Assembly: GCF_002198675.1 (NCBI RefSeq)
Contig: NZ_MWLL01000176.1
Coordinates: forward strand, 8,052-60,869
Source: Kineosporia sp. R_H_3
GTDB taxonomy: Bacteria; Actinomycetota; Actinomycetes; Actinomycetales; Kineosporiaceae
Direction of reading: 5' to 3'
DNA length: 52,818 bases
Shown: positions 1 through 7,685 of the stretch, in pieces
How positions within the stretch are numbered: the stretch's first letter is position 1
Layout of the letters: every line of letters begins with the position of its first letter
Position numbers and translations under genes: made by a program
The notes under the pieces: generated by a model
What the model saw: the letters and a program-made list of their open reading frames with translations, nothing else
The model's database searches: none
Told to the model about the DNA's origin: nothing

Positions 1-981
1 ACCCGGGCCGACCGCGGTGAACAGGGCGGCGCCGTCGTCGGTGGTCTGGATGCTCACCCGGCGGCCCTTCCGGTTCCGCCGCCGGCGCCTCGCCTCAGCC
101 TCGGCATCGACGGCGAGAGTGGCGGCGGTCAGGGCGGTGTCGAAGCGACCGGTGCCGCCGTCCAGGACTCCGCGGGTCGCGTACACGAGGCGTTCGACGG
201 CCTGCGCGGCCTCGACGGTCAGCTCGCGGGTGCGGGACACGATCATCCGCAGCCGGGGCCAGTCCAACCGACCCTGCCGCAGGACCTGGGCGGTCATCGG
301 GAGCTTCGCCTCGAGGATCAACGCGGTCGCGGCGTCGATGAGCGCATGGGCCTTGCTCTGAGTGATCCCCGCCGCCACCGCCAGTTCGAGGGCGACCGCG
401 CCGTCGACGAGGACGTCCTGGTCGTCCATCACCAGCCGACCCGAACTGGTCCTGCGCGGCAACGACCGGGTCCGCCCCGTCCAGGCCGTGACCACCTTCG
501 CGGCCAGCCCGACCTGCAACCACAGGGCATGGCCCTCCAAACGCCGGGCGGCCGCGAACCCCGCGACCGCACCGTCCTGCAACTCGTCGACGAACCCCAC
601 GGTCGCAGCCTGCTCCGGCGTCCACGCGACCGACCCGTCAAGGACCTCTTGGACCGCAGCGAGCGCCGCGGCGCCGGGCGCCCCGTCCAGCACGACCCGC
701 CGCCCTGTCGCGTCCTGCCTGTTCTCAGCAGCGCCCTGCGCGGACAGCCGGGCCAGGTCGGCATCCCAGTCCCGCCGCGCACCCGGATCGGCCCACCACT
801 GGTCGACCAGCCGGTCCACATACTCAGCCGCGAGAACCTGCTGCAGCTCCTCGCCCTGGTCCGGGCAGTCCGCCAGATCCGCTGCGGTCAGCCGGATCCC
901 ACCACCGAACAGGTCCGCGGGCAGCCCGTCGAGACCGGCGACCCCGACCCCCGCTGCGCCCTGCGACACCTGCTCGACCAT
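1..981 (-). CDS. DUF222 / HNH endonuclease-type protein (13E12 family), C-terminus beyond the window
   Basis: An open frame begins at ATG 981 and runs 327 codons without a stop to the window edge, so the C-terminus, where the HNH nuclease motif normally sits, is not visible. The visible part matches the DUF222 N-terminal region of actinobacterial 13E12-repeat proteins: acidic start MVEQVSQ, then the helical stretch around GITQSKAHALIDAA, the segment LDWPRLRMIVSRTREL, and EAEARRRRRNRKGRRVS before the break. These families are multicopy in actinobacteria and some mycobacterial members are DNA-damage induced. That fits the perfect SOS box 32 nt upstream. The start is supported by a leaderless promoter (TAGGCT, 6 nt, ATG). 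Nuclease activity is inferred from family only. Confidence 0.8.
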   Translation of the reverse strand, partial: MVEQVSQGAAGVGVAGLDGLPADLFGGGIRLTAADLADCPDQGEELQQVLAAEYVDRLVDQWWADPGARRDWDADLARLSAQGAAENRQDATGRRVVLDGAPGAAALAAVQEVLDGSVAWTPEQAATVGFVDELQDGAVAGFAAARRLEGHALWLQVGLAAKVVTAWTGRTRSLPRRTSSGRLVMDDQDVLVDGAVALELAVAAGITQSKAHALIDAATALILEAKLPMTAQVLRQGRLDWPRLRMIVSRTRELTVEAAQAVERLVYATRGVLDGGTGRFDTALTAATLAVDAEAEARRRRRNRKGRRVSIQTTDDGAALFTAVGPG

Positions 982-987
982 GATCCA

Positions 988-1028
988 AGCCTAGTGCAGA
1001 ATCAGACAGAAGTCGAACAGGTGTTCGA
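988..1028 (-). promoter_or_regulatory. LexA/SOS box over a leaderless promoter
   Basis: Positions 1013-1028 read TCGAACAGGTGTTCGA, an exact match to the actinobacterial LexA pattern TCGAAC-N4-GTTCGA. On the minus strand a -10 hexamer TAGGCT (988-993) ends 6 nt before ATG 981. A -35-like TTCGAC lies about 18 nt upstream of it, inside the LexA box, so bound LexA would block the polymerase. The box is also 77 nt upstream of the divergent HAD gene. Confidence 0.85.
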
Positions 1029-1104
1029 ATCGAGAACGCGGCCCGAGGCCATGCGCTCAAGCACCAGGCCGCGACGTCCACCCCGAGGAAGAGAGGATCG
1101 GCCG

Positions 1105-1746
1105 GTGAAGAAGTACATCCTGTTCGATCACGACGGCGTCCTGGTCGACACCGAGCACTGGTACTTCAAGGCCGGTGAACGGGCCCTGGCGGGGATCGGT
1201 CTGACGCTCGACAGGGACCGGTACCTGACCGACATGAGCCTCGGTGCGGGCACCTGGGCCGCAGCCAGGGCGGCCGGGGTCGACGACCGCACCATCGACA
1301 GGCTGCGCGAGATCCGGAACGGCTACTACCAGGAGTACCTGCGCTCCGAGACGATCGAGATCGACGGCGTCGTCGAGGCCCTCGCAACGCTGTCGCGACA
1401 CGTGCGGATGGCGATCGTGACGACGTCCCGGCGCGAGGACTTCGAGCTGATCCACCGCGACCGTCAGATCCGCCGGTACATGGACTTCGTCCTCGTCCGC
1501 GACGACTACGTGCGCGCCAAGCCCGACCCGGAGCCCTACCTGACGGCGCTCGAGCGGTTCGGGGCCCCGGCGGCCGAGGCCCTGGTCGTCGAGGACTCGT
1601 CCAGAGGGCTGCGGTCCGCGGTCGCGGCCGGGATCGACTGCGCCGTCGTCCACAACGAGTTCACGCGCTCGCAGGACTTCTCGCTGGCCCGGCACCGGAT
1701 CCGCGCCCTGGCCGAGCTGGAGGAGATCGTCCTCGGCAGGGGCTGA
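1105..1746 (+). CDS. HAD-superfamily phosphatase (beta-phosphoglucomutase-like)
   Basis: 213 aa. Motif I is FDHDGVLVD (nucleophile Asp8, acid/base Asp10), motif II is VTTS near Thr106, motif III is Lys139 in AKPDPEPY, and motif IV is VVEDSSRG (Glu163-Asp164). The helical cap between residues 15 and 90 is the small C1 type of phosphoglycolate phosphatase and beta-phosphoglucomutase relatives. It is a soluble cytoplasmic enzyme that hydrolyses a small phosphorylated metabolite; the substrate cannot be read from sequence. The frame is open far upstream, but GTG 1105 is chosen because AGAGG lies about 10 nt before it and motif I starts within 8 residues, as usual. It is divergent from the DUF222 gene and convergent with the lipase gene (16-nt gap). 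Confidence 0.85.
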   Translation: MKKYILFDHDGVLVDTEHWYFKAGERALAGIGLTLDRDRYLTDMSLGAGTWAAARAAGVDDRTIDRLREIRNGYYQEYLRSETIEIDGVVEALATLSRHVRMAIVTTSRREDFELIHRDRQIRRYMDFVLVRDDYVRAKPDPEPYLTALERFGAPAAEALVVEDSSRGLRSAVAAGIDCAVVHNEFTRSQDFSLARHRIRALAELEEIVLGRG

Positions 1747-1762
1747 CGGCGCCGGTCACGCG

Positions 1763-2608
1763 TCAACCGCGGGTCCGCACCGTCTCGCACTCGTCCGGAC
1801 CGGGCGCGACGCCCAAGGGCTTGTCCCCCAACGCCCGCAGCACCAGCCCGCCGACGAGCGGCGTCCGCGGCAGCATCGTGTGCGTCGTCGCGTCGTCGGC
1901 GCACACGTCCTGGAGCCGGATCGACAACGCGCCCTCGAGCACCGACGACGTCGCCGGTGCGATGACCTCGTCGCTCGCGCTCCACAGGCTCGTGAAGACC
2001 GGCCCCTGCGCGCCGTCCGCGACCGGGGGCTCGGGCAGGTCGGTGATCAGGTCGCTGGCGGGCCGCAGCTGCCGGCAGGCGTCGGGGCAGTCCGTGCCGT
2101 TGACGAGCAGCGCGACCTGGGTGCCGTGGTGCGGCGAGCCGATCGTCACGACGCGGCGGACGACGGCCGCACCACCCTGCTCGGCGACGAAGATCCGCGC
2201 GACGACACCGCCGGCGCTGTACCCGACGACGTCGACGGACGGCGCCCCCGCGGCGACCGCCTGCGTCGCGGCGAGGGCGACGGCGGCGGCCTGCCCGCGC
2301 AGGTCGCCGGTGCCCGATCCCGGGGTGTCGACCTCGACGACGGTGCGGCCACGGGACTCGAGCAGGTCGCGCAGCGCGTCGAGGTCGCGGACGTTACCGC
2401 CGTAGCCGGGCACGAGCAGCACCGTCCCGGGCACCGCCTGGTCGACCCCCGCGCGGGCCGGCGTCACGGCGCCGGTCGCGGGCACGGTCGCGGGCACGGA
2501 CGCCGTCCCGCCGGACGACCCGCTCCCGCACCCCGCGGCCCCGGTCCCGACGAGCGCGACGGCGACGGCGAACGCCGCCGCGCGGATCCGCTGCCCCCGG
2601 GTGCCCAT
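1763..2608 (-). CDS. Secreted alpha/beta-hydrolase lipoprotein, triacylglycerol-lipase-like
   Basis: 281 aa. A signal peptide (residues 1-26) ends in a lipobox-like AAGC, so Cys27 is probably lipidated and the enzyme is anchored outside the cell. The nucleophile elbow is GYSAGG (Ser131), preceded by an oxyanion-loop type LVPGYGGN. Asp213 (SASDEV) and His243 (TTHTML) complete a plausible triad. TIGSPHHGT after the elbow is typical of bacterial lipases of the LipA/EstA type, and the Cys pair in DCPDACRQL may form a disulfide. Lipid or ester substrate is inferred. ATG 2608 is used because the signal peptide begins there and TAGGGT (2616-2621) lies 7 nt upstream (leaderless); the longer open frame upstream has no such support. 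Confidence 0.82.
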   Translation of the reverse strand: MGTRGQRIRAAAFAVAVALVGTGAAGCGSGSSGGTASVPATVPATGAVTPARAGVDQAVPGTVLLVPGYGGNVRDLDALRDLLESRGRTVVEVDTPGSGTGDLRGQAAAVALAATQAVAAGAPSVDVVGYSAGGVVARIFVAEQGGAAVVRRVVTIGSPHHGTQVALLVNGTDCPDACRQLRPASDLITDLPEPPVADGAQGPVFTSLWSASDEVIAPATSSVLEGALSIRLQDVCADDATTHTMLPRTPLVGGLVLRALGDKPLGVAPGPDECETVRTRG

Positions 2609-2615
2609 GCGCCCG

Positions 2616-2621
2616 ACCCTA
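2616..2621 (-). promoter_or_regulatory. Leaderless promoter -10 of the lipase gene
   Basis: TAGGGT on the minus strand ends 7 nt before ATG 2608, and no Shine-Dalgarno sequence lies between. This is the geometry of an actinobacterial leaderless transcript. Confidence 0.5.
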
Positions 2622-2695
2622 ACCAACCCGGGTGTCGTCGAGGACGCCCGCGACGACGTCACGGATGTCACAGCGCGGGCCGTCGCCGGGTACGG

Positions 2696-2738
2696 CAGTG
2701 GCGCCGGCTCCCCACGGGGAGAGGGGCCGGCGCCACTG
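2696..2738 (-). terminator. Strong hairpin terminator after the lysyl-oxidase-like gene
   Basis: A perfect 13-bp inverted repeat (left arm CAGTGGCGCCGGC at 2696-2708, right arm 2726-2738) encloses a 17-nt loop that is itself GC-rich and partly self-complementary. It lies 25 nt downstream of the stop at 2763. No T-tract follows, as is common in actinobacteria. Confidence 0.7.
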
Positions 2739-2762
2739 GTCGTAGGCGTCACACGTGACGCG

Positions 2763-4517
2763 TCACGGGATGTCGATGATCCCGACCGGGGGCGCCGTCA
2801 CGGTGCGCGCCCCCTTCTTGCCGCCGAGCACGACCGTCCGGTTCGAGACGTTGTTGCTCGTGCTGCCCTCGACGAGGTTGCCGGCGGGGTTCGCCGTCAC
2901 CCGGATCGTGTACGTGCCGTTCGGCAGGTCCGTGATGTCGAACGACTGGCCGGGCAGGAACTGGCCGTAGGTGTCGCCCCAGCCGGCGTCGAGGGTCTCG
3001 CGGATCGCGATCGACTGCTGGCTGCCGCAGGCCGTCGACAGGCCCGTCGAGTTCGGCTTGTACCGGGCGCCCTTGACCGTGAGGTCGACGGCGTCCGTGG
3101 GGGCGAGGCAGAACGACTCCTTCTGCGACAGGATCGCCTTCCCCGACGACGTGACGAGCTCGTACTTCGCGAAGTCGAGGAAGTGCCAGTGCTCGTGACC
3201 GCTGCGCGGGTCGTACTTCAGCGCCCCGGTGCCGGTCCAGCCGACCTGCTTGCCCTTGCTGTCGTAGAAGAACTGGTAGGCGTCCATGAGCGGGGCGCCG
3301 GGCTTGCGGTAGCCGTCGACGACGAGTGGTGCGGGGCCTGCGTTCCAGACGGTCGCCGCGAACGCCAGGTACTCGCGCGTCGACAGCGGGTCCTCGAAGT
3401 CGCCGATGATGCTCGCCCCGAACGCGGGCAGGGCCCGCAGGTCGGGCCGGTGGCCCTTCGGCACCTGGGTCGCGTTCGCCCGGTCCATGGCACCGGACGA
3501 CGCGGCGAGCGGCGACACCGCGGGCGCGGCCGGCACCGGGACGCTCGCGGCACCGGGGCCGGCGAAGCCCGACGAGCCGTTCGCGCCGGCCGCCGACGAA
3601 CGCCGCGGCAGCAGGCCGTCGGCGCGGCCGAGCAGCCCGGCCGGGACCTGCTTCGGGAACTGGCGCTTCGTGCCCGCCGCGGCGGACGGTCCGCCCGAGC
3701 CGGCGCGCAGCGCGGACGCGGCGGCCGCACCGGCGGCGCCGCCCTCGAAGCCGTCCGGGAACGGCACCTCCTTGACGACGACCTTGACGGTCACGGACGA
3801 CGTCGCCTTGGTCGCGGCGAAGACCTTGCGCCACGGCGCGGAGATCGACGTCGTCACGGTGTAGGTGCCGTCGGGGAGCGTGTCCGGCTCCGGCTGGGAC
3901 GGGTCGAAGCCGAAGAAGTCGCCGCCGACCGAGGACGCCCAGTGCGCCGGCAGGCCGGTGACCGCGCCGAGCGACCACGGGGAGCCGAAGCAGCCCTCGG
4001 CGTAGGGCGAGACCGCCTTCGCGTCCGGCTGCATCCGGGAGGCGGAGAAGCCCGCCGGGCACCAGGTCTGCTCCGACGTCGACACCGTCTTGCCCTTGGC
4101 GTCCTTGACCGTCTGCGTCGCGAAGCCGGTGAGCCCGGTGAAGCCGTCGACGAGCCCGGCGGGCAGCCGGGTGACGGTCCGCTGCCCGTTCACCTGGAGG
4201 ATGAGGTCGGACGTGGGCGGCGTCGAGTAGTCCTTGCGCTTGGTGCGCACCTCGAACGCGGCGCCGCCGGTGACGCCGTACACGCCGATGTCACCGATGA
4301 AGACCGGCTCGTCGGGGTAGTGGCTGAGGGTCACGGTCTTCGTGGCGGCGACGAGCGAGACGACCGGCCCGGCCGGCGCGGCGGCCCCGAGCGCCGCCGC
4401 GGACGGCACGAGCGCGGTGAGCGAGAGCGCACCGACGGCGGACGCGACGACGGCCCGGCGTCGGCGGCCGGGTGCTGCGGGTACGGGCCCTCCGGCCCGC
4501 GAGTGTGGACTGCGCAC
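2763..4517 (-). CDS. Secreted lysyl-oxidase-like copper protein
   Basis: 584 aa. A Sec-type signal with an Arg-rich n-region (GRRRR) and hydrophobic core ends near residue 45-50 (SAAALGAAAP). The N-terminal half (about 55-270) looks like a beta-rich domain of unknown role. An Ala/Gly/Pro-rich linker (about 275-370) leads to the C-terminal lysyl oxidase domain (PF01186 type). That domain contains GHEHWHF with His441, His443 and His445, the copper-binding triad of the family. Family members oxidise primary amines such as lysine side chains to aldehydes with release of hydrogen peroxide; activity here is inferred. GTG 4517 follows GGAGGGG by about 6 nt. The frame stays open far upstream of this site, but only because of GC bias. 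A terminator follows the stop. Confidence 0.85.
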   Translation of the reverse strand: MRSPHSRAGGPVPAAPGRRRRAVVASAVGALSLTALVPSAAALGAAAPAGPVVSLVAATKTVTLSHYPDEPVFIGDIGVYGVTGGAAFEVRTKRKDYSTPPTSDLILQVNGQRTVTRLPAGLVDGFTGLTGFATQTVKDAKGKTVSTSEQTWCPAGFSASRMQPDAKAVSPYAEGCFGSPWSLGAVTGLPAHWASSVGGDFFGFDPSQPEPDTLPDGTYTVTTSISAPWRKVFAATKATSSVTVKVVVKEVPFPDGFEGGAAGAAAASALRAGSGGPSAAAGTKRQFPKQVPAGLLGRADGLLPRRSSAAGANGSSGFAGPGAASVPVPAAPAVSPLAASSGAMDRANATQVPKGHRPDLRALPAFGASIIGDFEDPLSTREYLAFAATVWNAGPAPLVVDGYRKPGAPLMDAYQFFYDSKGKQVGWTGTGALKYDPRSGHEHWHFLDFAKYELVTSSGKAILSQKESFCLAPTDAVDLTVKGARYKPNSTGLSTACGSQQSIAIRETLDAGWGDTYGQFLPGQSFDITDLPNGTYTIRVTANPAGNLVEGSTSNNVSNRTVVLGGKKGARTVTAPPVGIIDIP

Positions 4518-4697
4518 AGTGTTCCCCTCCGAGTAGCGCCCGCGGCCGGACGCTGTGTGATCACCGAGACGCTCAGCATGCCGGGAAGGTTGCGTCCCGT
4601 CGTCAGACTTCGGAATGACGTCCGGGATGTCCCGTCTACCCCCACGGGTGGACCCGCTCCCGCCGGGGCCGGTGCCGCAGCGTGATGGACTGGCCTC
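4518..4697. other. Intergenic region between divergent genes
   Basis: 180 bp between the lysyl-oxidase-like gene (minus) and the FAD reductase gene (plus). It contains the ribosome binding site GGAGGGG of the former and a -10-like TGGACT (4686-4691) 6 nt before GTG 4698. Third-position bias disappears here in all frames, so I see no gene. Confidence 0.6.
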
Positions 4698-5924
4698 GTG
4701 ACGGACCCCCTCGGTGAACCCCTCCTCGGCCCCGTCGACGTCGCGGTCGTCGGGGCCGGCCCGGCCGGGGCCGCCGCGGCGCTCGGGGTGCTGCGGGCCT
4801 GGCCGGACGCCCGGGTCGTGCTCCTCGACCGCGCGGGTTTCCCCCGCGACAAGACCTGCGGGGACGGCATCGCGCCGCACGTCGGCGACGTCCTCGAGCG
4901 GCTCGGCGTCCCCGAGCTCTACGACGACCACGAGCCCGTCCACGTGCTGCGGCTCGGCTTCCTCGGCGGCACCGACGCGGTGGGCCGGATGCGCCGGCCG
5001 GCACGCGTCGTGCCCCGCGAGGTGTTCGACGCCCGCCTCGTCGAGGCGGCCGTCGGACGCGGCGCCCGGCTCGTGCGCCACCGCGTGCGCCGGGTCGGCC
5101 CGGTGCCGGGCGGCGTCGACGTGGACGGCGTCCTGCAGTGCCGGGTGCTCGTCGGGGCGGACGGCGCGCACTCCGTCGTCCGCACCGCCGCCGGGCTCGC
5201 GCCGCACCGCCGCGACCGGACGGCGATCGCGCTGCGCGGGTACGCGCCGGTCTCGCCGGGCCGCGAGCACGAGCAGGTCATCGCCTTCACGGACGACGCG
5301 GGCTGGCCGGCGTACGCCTGGTCCTTCCCGGTCGGTGACGGCACCGCGAACGTCGGGTACGGCGAGCTGCTCCCGGCCGTCGGGCCCGGGCCCTCGAAGG
5401 CCCGGATGCTCGAGCGCGTCGACGAGCTGCTGCCCGGCTCGGCGGACGGCGGCACCCGCTGGGCCGCGCACCACCTCCCGCTGTCCTCGGGCCGCGGCCG
5501 CCAGCCCGACGGCCGGATCCTGCTCGCGGGCGACGCACTGGGCCTGGTCAACCCGCTCACCGGGGAGGGCATCCACGCCGCGGTCCGCAGCGGTGCGCTC
5601 GCCGGCCTCGCCGCCGCCCGGGCCGCCCGGCGCGGCACCCCGGACGTCGCGGGTGCCACCTACCGGCGCGCGCTGCGGGCCGCGATGGGGACGCACCTGC
5701 TCCACATGGACGTGGTCACCCGGCTCGCCGTCGACCCGCGGACCGTCGCGGCCGGGCTCGACGTCGCGGGCCGCGACCCGCGGGTCTTCGACGCGTTCGT
5801 CGACATGGGTCTGGCGGACGGCGGCCTCACCCCGCACGTGCTCACCGGGCTCGTCCGCCGCGCCGGGGCCGACGGTCTGGCGAAGGCGCTGCTGGCCGCC
5901 GTCCGCGGGCGACGTGCGGCCTGA
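4698..5924 (+). CDS. Geranylgeranyl-reductase-family FAD-dependent oxidoreductase
   Basis: 408 aa. The N-terminal dinucleotide-binding motif [12 protein letters not shown] (Gly19, Gly21, Gly24) is followed by the family signature FPRDKTCGDGI near residue 50. A second FAD motif VLVGADGAHSVVR lies near residue 155, and LLAGDALGLVNPLTGEGI near 275 contacts FAD and marks the group. Family members reduce prenyl double bonds (geranylgeranyl groups, menaquinone side chains, archaeal lipids) or act as related halogenase-like flavoproteins. No signal or membrane segment is present, so it is probably cytoplasmic or peripheral at the membrane. Starting at GTG 4698, with no clear ribosome site, it looks leaderless. 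The next gene starts 39 nt downstream with its own promoter-like hexamer. Confidence 0.85.
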   Translation: MTDPLGEPLLGPVDVAVVGAGPAGAAAALGVLRAWPDARVVLLDRAGFPRDKTCGDGIAPHVGDVLERLGVPELYDDHEPVHVLRLGFLGGTDAVGRMRRPARVVPREVFDARLVEAAVGRGARLVRHRVRRVGPVPGGVDVDGVLQCRVLVGADGAHSVVRTAAGLAPHRRDRTAIALRGYAPVSPGREHEQVIAFTDDAGWPAYAWSFPVGDGTANVGYGELLPAVGPGPSKARMLERVDELLPGSADGGTRWAAHHLPLSSGRGRQPDGRILLAGDALGLVNPLTGEGIHAAVRSGALAGLAAARAARRGTPDVAGATYRRALRAAMGTHLLHMDVVTRLAVDPRTVAAGLDVAGRDPRVFDAFVDMGLADGGLTPHVLTGLVRRAGADGLAKALLAAVRGRRAA

Positions 5925-5963
5925 CCCGGGGGACGGGCGCCGGGCCCGTGCCAGGATCGACCC

Positions 5964-6707
5964 GTGGACGACGCGACGGACCGTCCGGAGGACCACCTCG
6001 GTCACCCCGCGGTGCCCACCCAGGCCGTCCGGCTCGCGGCCCTGTCCCTGCTCGCGTACGCGGTCTTCCACCACCTCGGCACCTGGGTCGGTGCGCTCGG
6101 CGACGTCGGCGGTGCGGCAGCGCCCGGCGCTGATCCCGACCGCGGCGTGGCGACGACGCGCTGGGCCGACTGGCTCGACCTGCTGACCCCGTTCGCCCTG
6201 CTCGTGCCGGCCGCGCTCGCGCTGCGCGCGGCCGGGGCGGACCGGCGCTCCTGGTGGCTGCTCGGGACCGGGGTGCTGCTGTACGTCGAGGGTCACGGCA
6301 TCCACCTCGCGGCGAACTCCGTCGGCAACGTCGCCCCGGGCCGGACGGCGCACCTGTGGGACGAGGTCGTCGGCCACCACCTGTGGTACCTCGGCTGGTA
6401 CCTCGTCGTCGCCGCGCTCGCGCGCACGGTCGGGGCGCGGCCGTGGCCGGCGGTGGGCCGCCCCGCCGCGCTCGCGCTGGCCGTCGCGGTCGGCGCCACC
6501 GCCGGCACCAACGCGCTCGAGGGCGGCACCGTCGTCCTCACCGGCCTCGCGGCGGCGGTCGCGGCGGCCGCCGGGCTACGGCGCCGGACGACGCTCGCGG
6601 TCTGGCTCGTGCCGGCCGCCACGGTCGCGCTGCTCGTCCTCGCGGGGTGGGGCGTGTGGGCCGGGGGCTTCCCGCAGCCCTCCGACGTCGGCGTCCCGCC
6701 GCGTTGA
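5964..6707 (+). CDS. Unrecognised polytopic membrane protein with His-rich motifs
   Basis: 247 aa, about six hydrophobic segments (about 20-40, 65-85, 95-110, 135-155, 165-190, 205-225). I do not recognise the family. Conserved-looking polar motifs lie at membrane borders: YAVFHHLGTW, VEGHGIHLAANS, and HLWDEVVGHHLWYLGW. The paired His and His-x-x-x-His spacing could bind a metal or haem, but this is inference. GTG 5964 is supported by CAGGAT (5952-5957) ending 6 nt upstream, a leaderless arrangement. Its last 132 bp overlap the convergent YihY-type gene on the other strand, which is unusual. Confidence 0.65.
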   Translation: MDDATDRPEDHLGHPAVPTQAVRLAALSLLAYAVFHHLGTWVGALGDVGGAAAPGADPDRGVATTRWADWLDLLTPFALLVPAALALRAAGADRRSWWLLGTGVLLYVEGHGIHLAANSVGNVAPGRTAHLWDEVVGHHLWYLGWYLVVAALARTVGARPWPAVGRPAALALAVAVGATAGTNALEGGTVVLTGLAAAVAAAAGLRRRTTLAVWLVPAATVALLVLAGWGVWAGGFPQPSDVGVPPR

Positions 6708-7562
6708 GACCCCGAGCCGGGCGTGGGTCGCCCACGTGAGCGAGTACCCGACGAGCACGACCGCGTGGAGCACCCACAGCCACAGCAGGAGGGACGACGC
6801 GACCCCGACGCCGGTGAGCCCGCCGAACGGCCGGCCGAGGTCGAACGGGATCGCGAGGAAGACGAGGAACCCCTGGAGGAACCCCGAGACGAACGCCGAG
6901 GCGACGACGGCCCCGGTGAACGCGGCCCGCCACGACGGCCGCCCGGGGCCGACGACCCGGTAGGTCCACGTGAGCGGGGCCCAGAGGAGCACCCAGACGA
7001 GGGTGAGCGACAGGTAGGTCGCGAGCGCCCGGCCCCAGCCGCCCGGGCGGCCGTTGATCGCGGCGAGGGTCGGGGACGCGACGAGCAGCCCGGACAGCAG
7101 GAGCGGAGCCAGCCCGAGCAGGGGCAGCGTGGTGGCCCGGACCCACCATGTCGGCGGCCGGGCGTCGTCCGGCAGCGGCGCGAAGCGCGCGAAGGCCCGG
7201 CTCAGCCCCTCGCCGTAGGCGGTGCCCATGAAGACCGCGAGGACGACGCCGACCGGGGTCAGCGCGAGCCCGGCCTGGAGCAGCGCGTCGGTGCCGCGGC
7301 CGGCGCCCATCGCGACCGGCAGCGTGCTCGTGAGGCGCTCGCCGTACCCGGCCGCCCGGTCCCGGCCGAGCAGGACGCCGGCGAGCGAGACGGCGACGAG
7401 CACGGACGGGACGACGGTGAGCGCGCTGTAGAACGTCGCCGCGGCGGAGGTCAGCGCCAGGTCGTGGCCGCGCAACCGGCGGCGGGTGTCCCGCAGGACC
7501 GCGCCCGTCGCGTGCAGCGCGGCGCGGGTCGTGCGCGGCGGTGCTCCGGTCGTGACGCCCAT
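6576..7562 (-). CDS. YihY/BrkB-family membrane protein
   Basis: 328 aa with about six transmembrane segments. Family features are the start region LTSAAATFYSALTVVPSVLVAVSLAGVLLG (residues about 34-63) and the later GASW-like block PSWRAAFTGAVVASAFVSGFLQ. The central part GYGERLTSTLPVAMGAG corresponds to the usual soluble loop. Proteins of this family (once called ribonuclease BN) are inner-membrane proteins of unsettled function. The last 40 residues, after the final membrane segment, are charged and read through the 3' end of the opposite gene. ATG 7562 has CAGGAT (7569-7574) ending 6 nt upstream, so it is probably leaderless. The longer upstream frame is rejected because it loses membrane character. 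Confidence 0.78.
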   Translation of the reverse strand: MGVTTGAPPRTTRAALHATGAVLRDTRRRLRGHDLALTSAAATFYSALTVVPSVLVAVSLAGVLLGRDRAAGYGERLTSTLPVAMGAGRGTDALLQAGLALTPVGVVLAVFMGTAYGEGLSRAFARFAPLPDDARPPTWWVRATTLPLLGLAPLLLSGLLVASPTLAAINGRPGGWGRALATYLSLTLVWVLLWAPLTWTYRVVGPGRPSWRAAFTGAVVASAFVSGFLQGFLVFLAIPFDLGRPFGGLTGVGVASSLLLWLWVLHAVVLVGYSLTWATHARLGVSTRRDADVGGLREAPGPHAPPREDEQRDRGGRHEPDRERRPAP

Positions 7563-7685
7563 CCCGTGATCCTGCGGCCGCGCGGGCCCCTCCGCAGACC
7601 GGCGCGGTCGCCGCGGGTGCGCCGTCCGGGCGGGAAGGCGACCTTCGGTGCGCATGCTCCCGAACGCGTGGATATCGTTCGGCCC

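Noticed and set aside
346-1104. Upstream extension of the HAD phosphatase frame
   Set aside because: It covers the DUF222 gene on the other strand and the SOS box; motif I and a ribosome site place the start at 1105.
4518-6380. Upstream extension of the lysyl-oxidase-like reading frame
   Set aside because: It crosses the opposite-strand reductase and membrane-protein genes; the signal peptide and ribosome site at 4517 give the true start.
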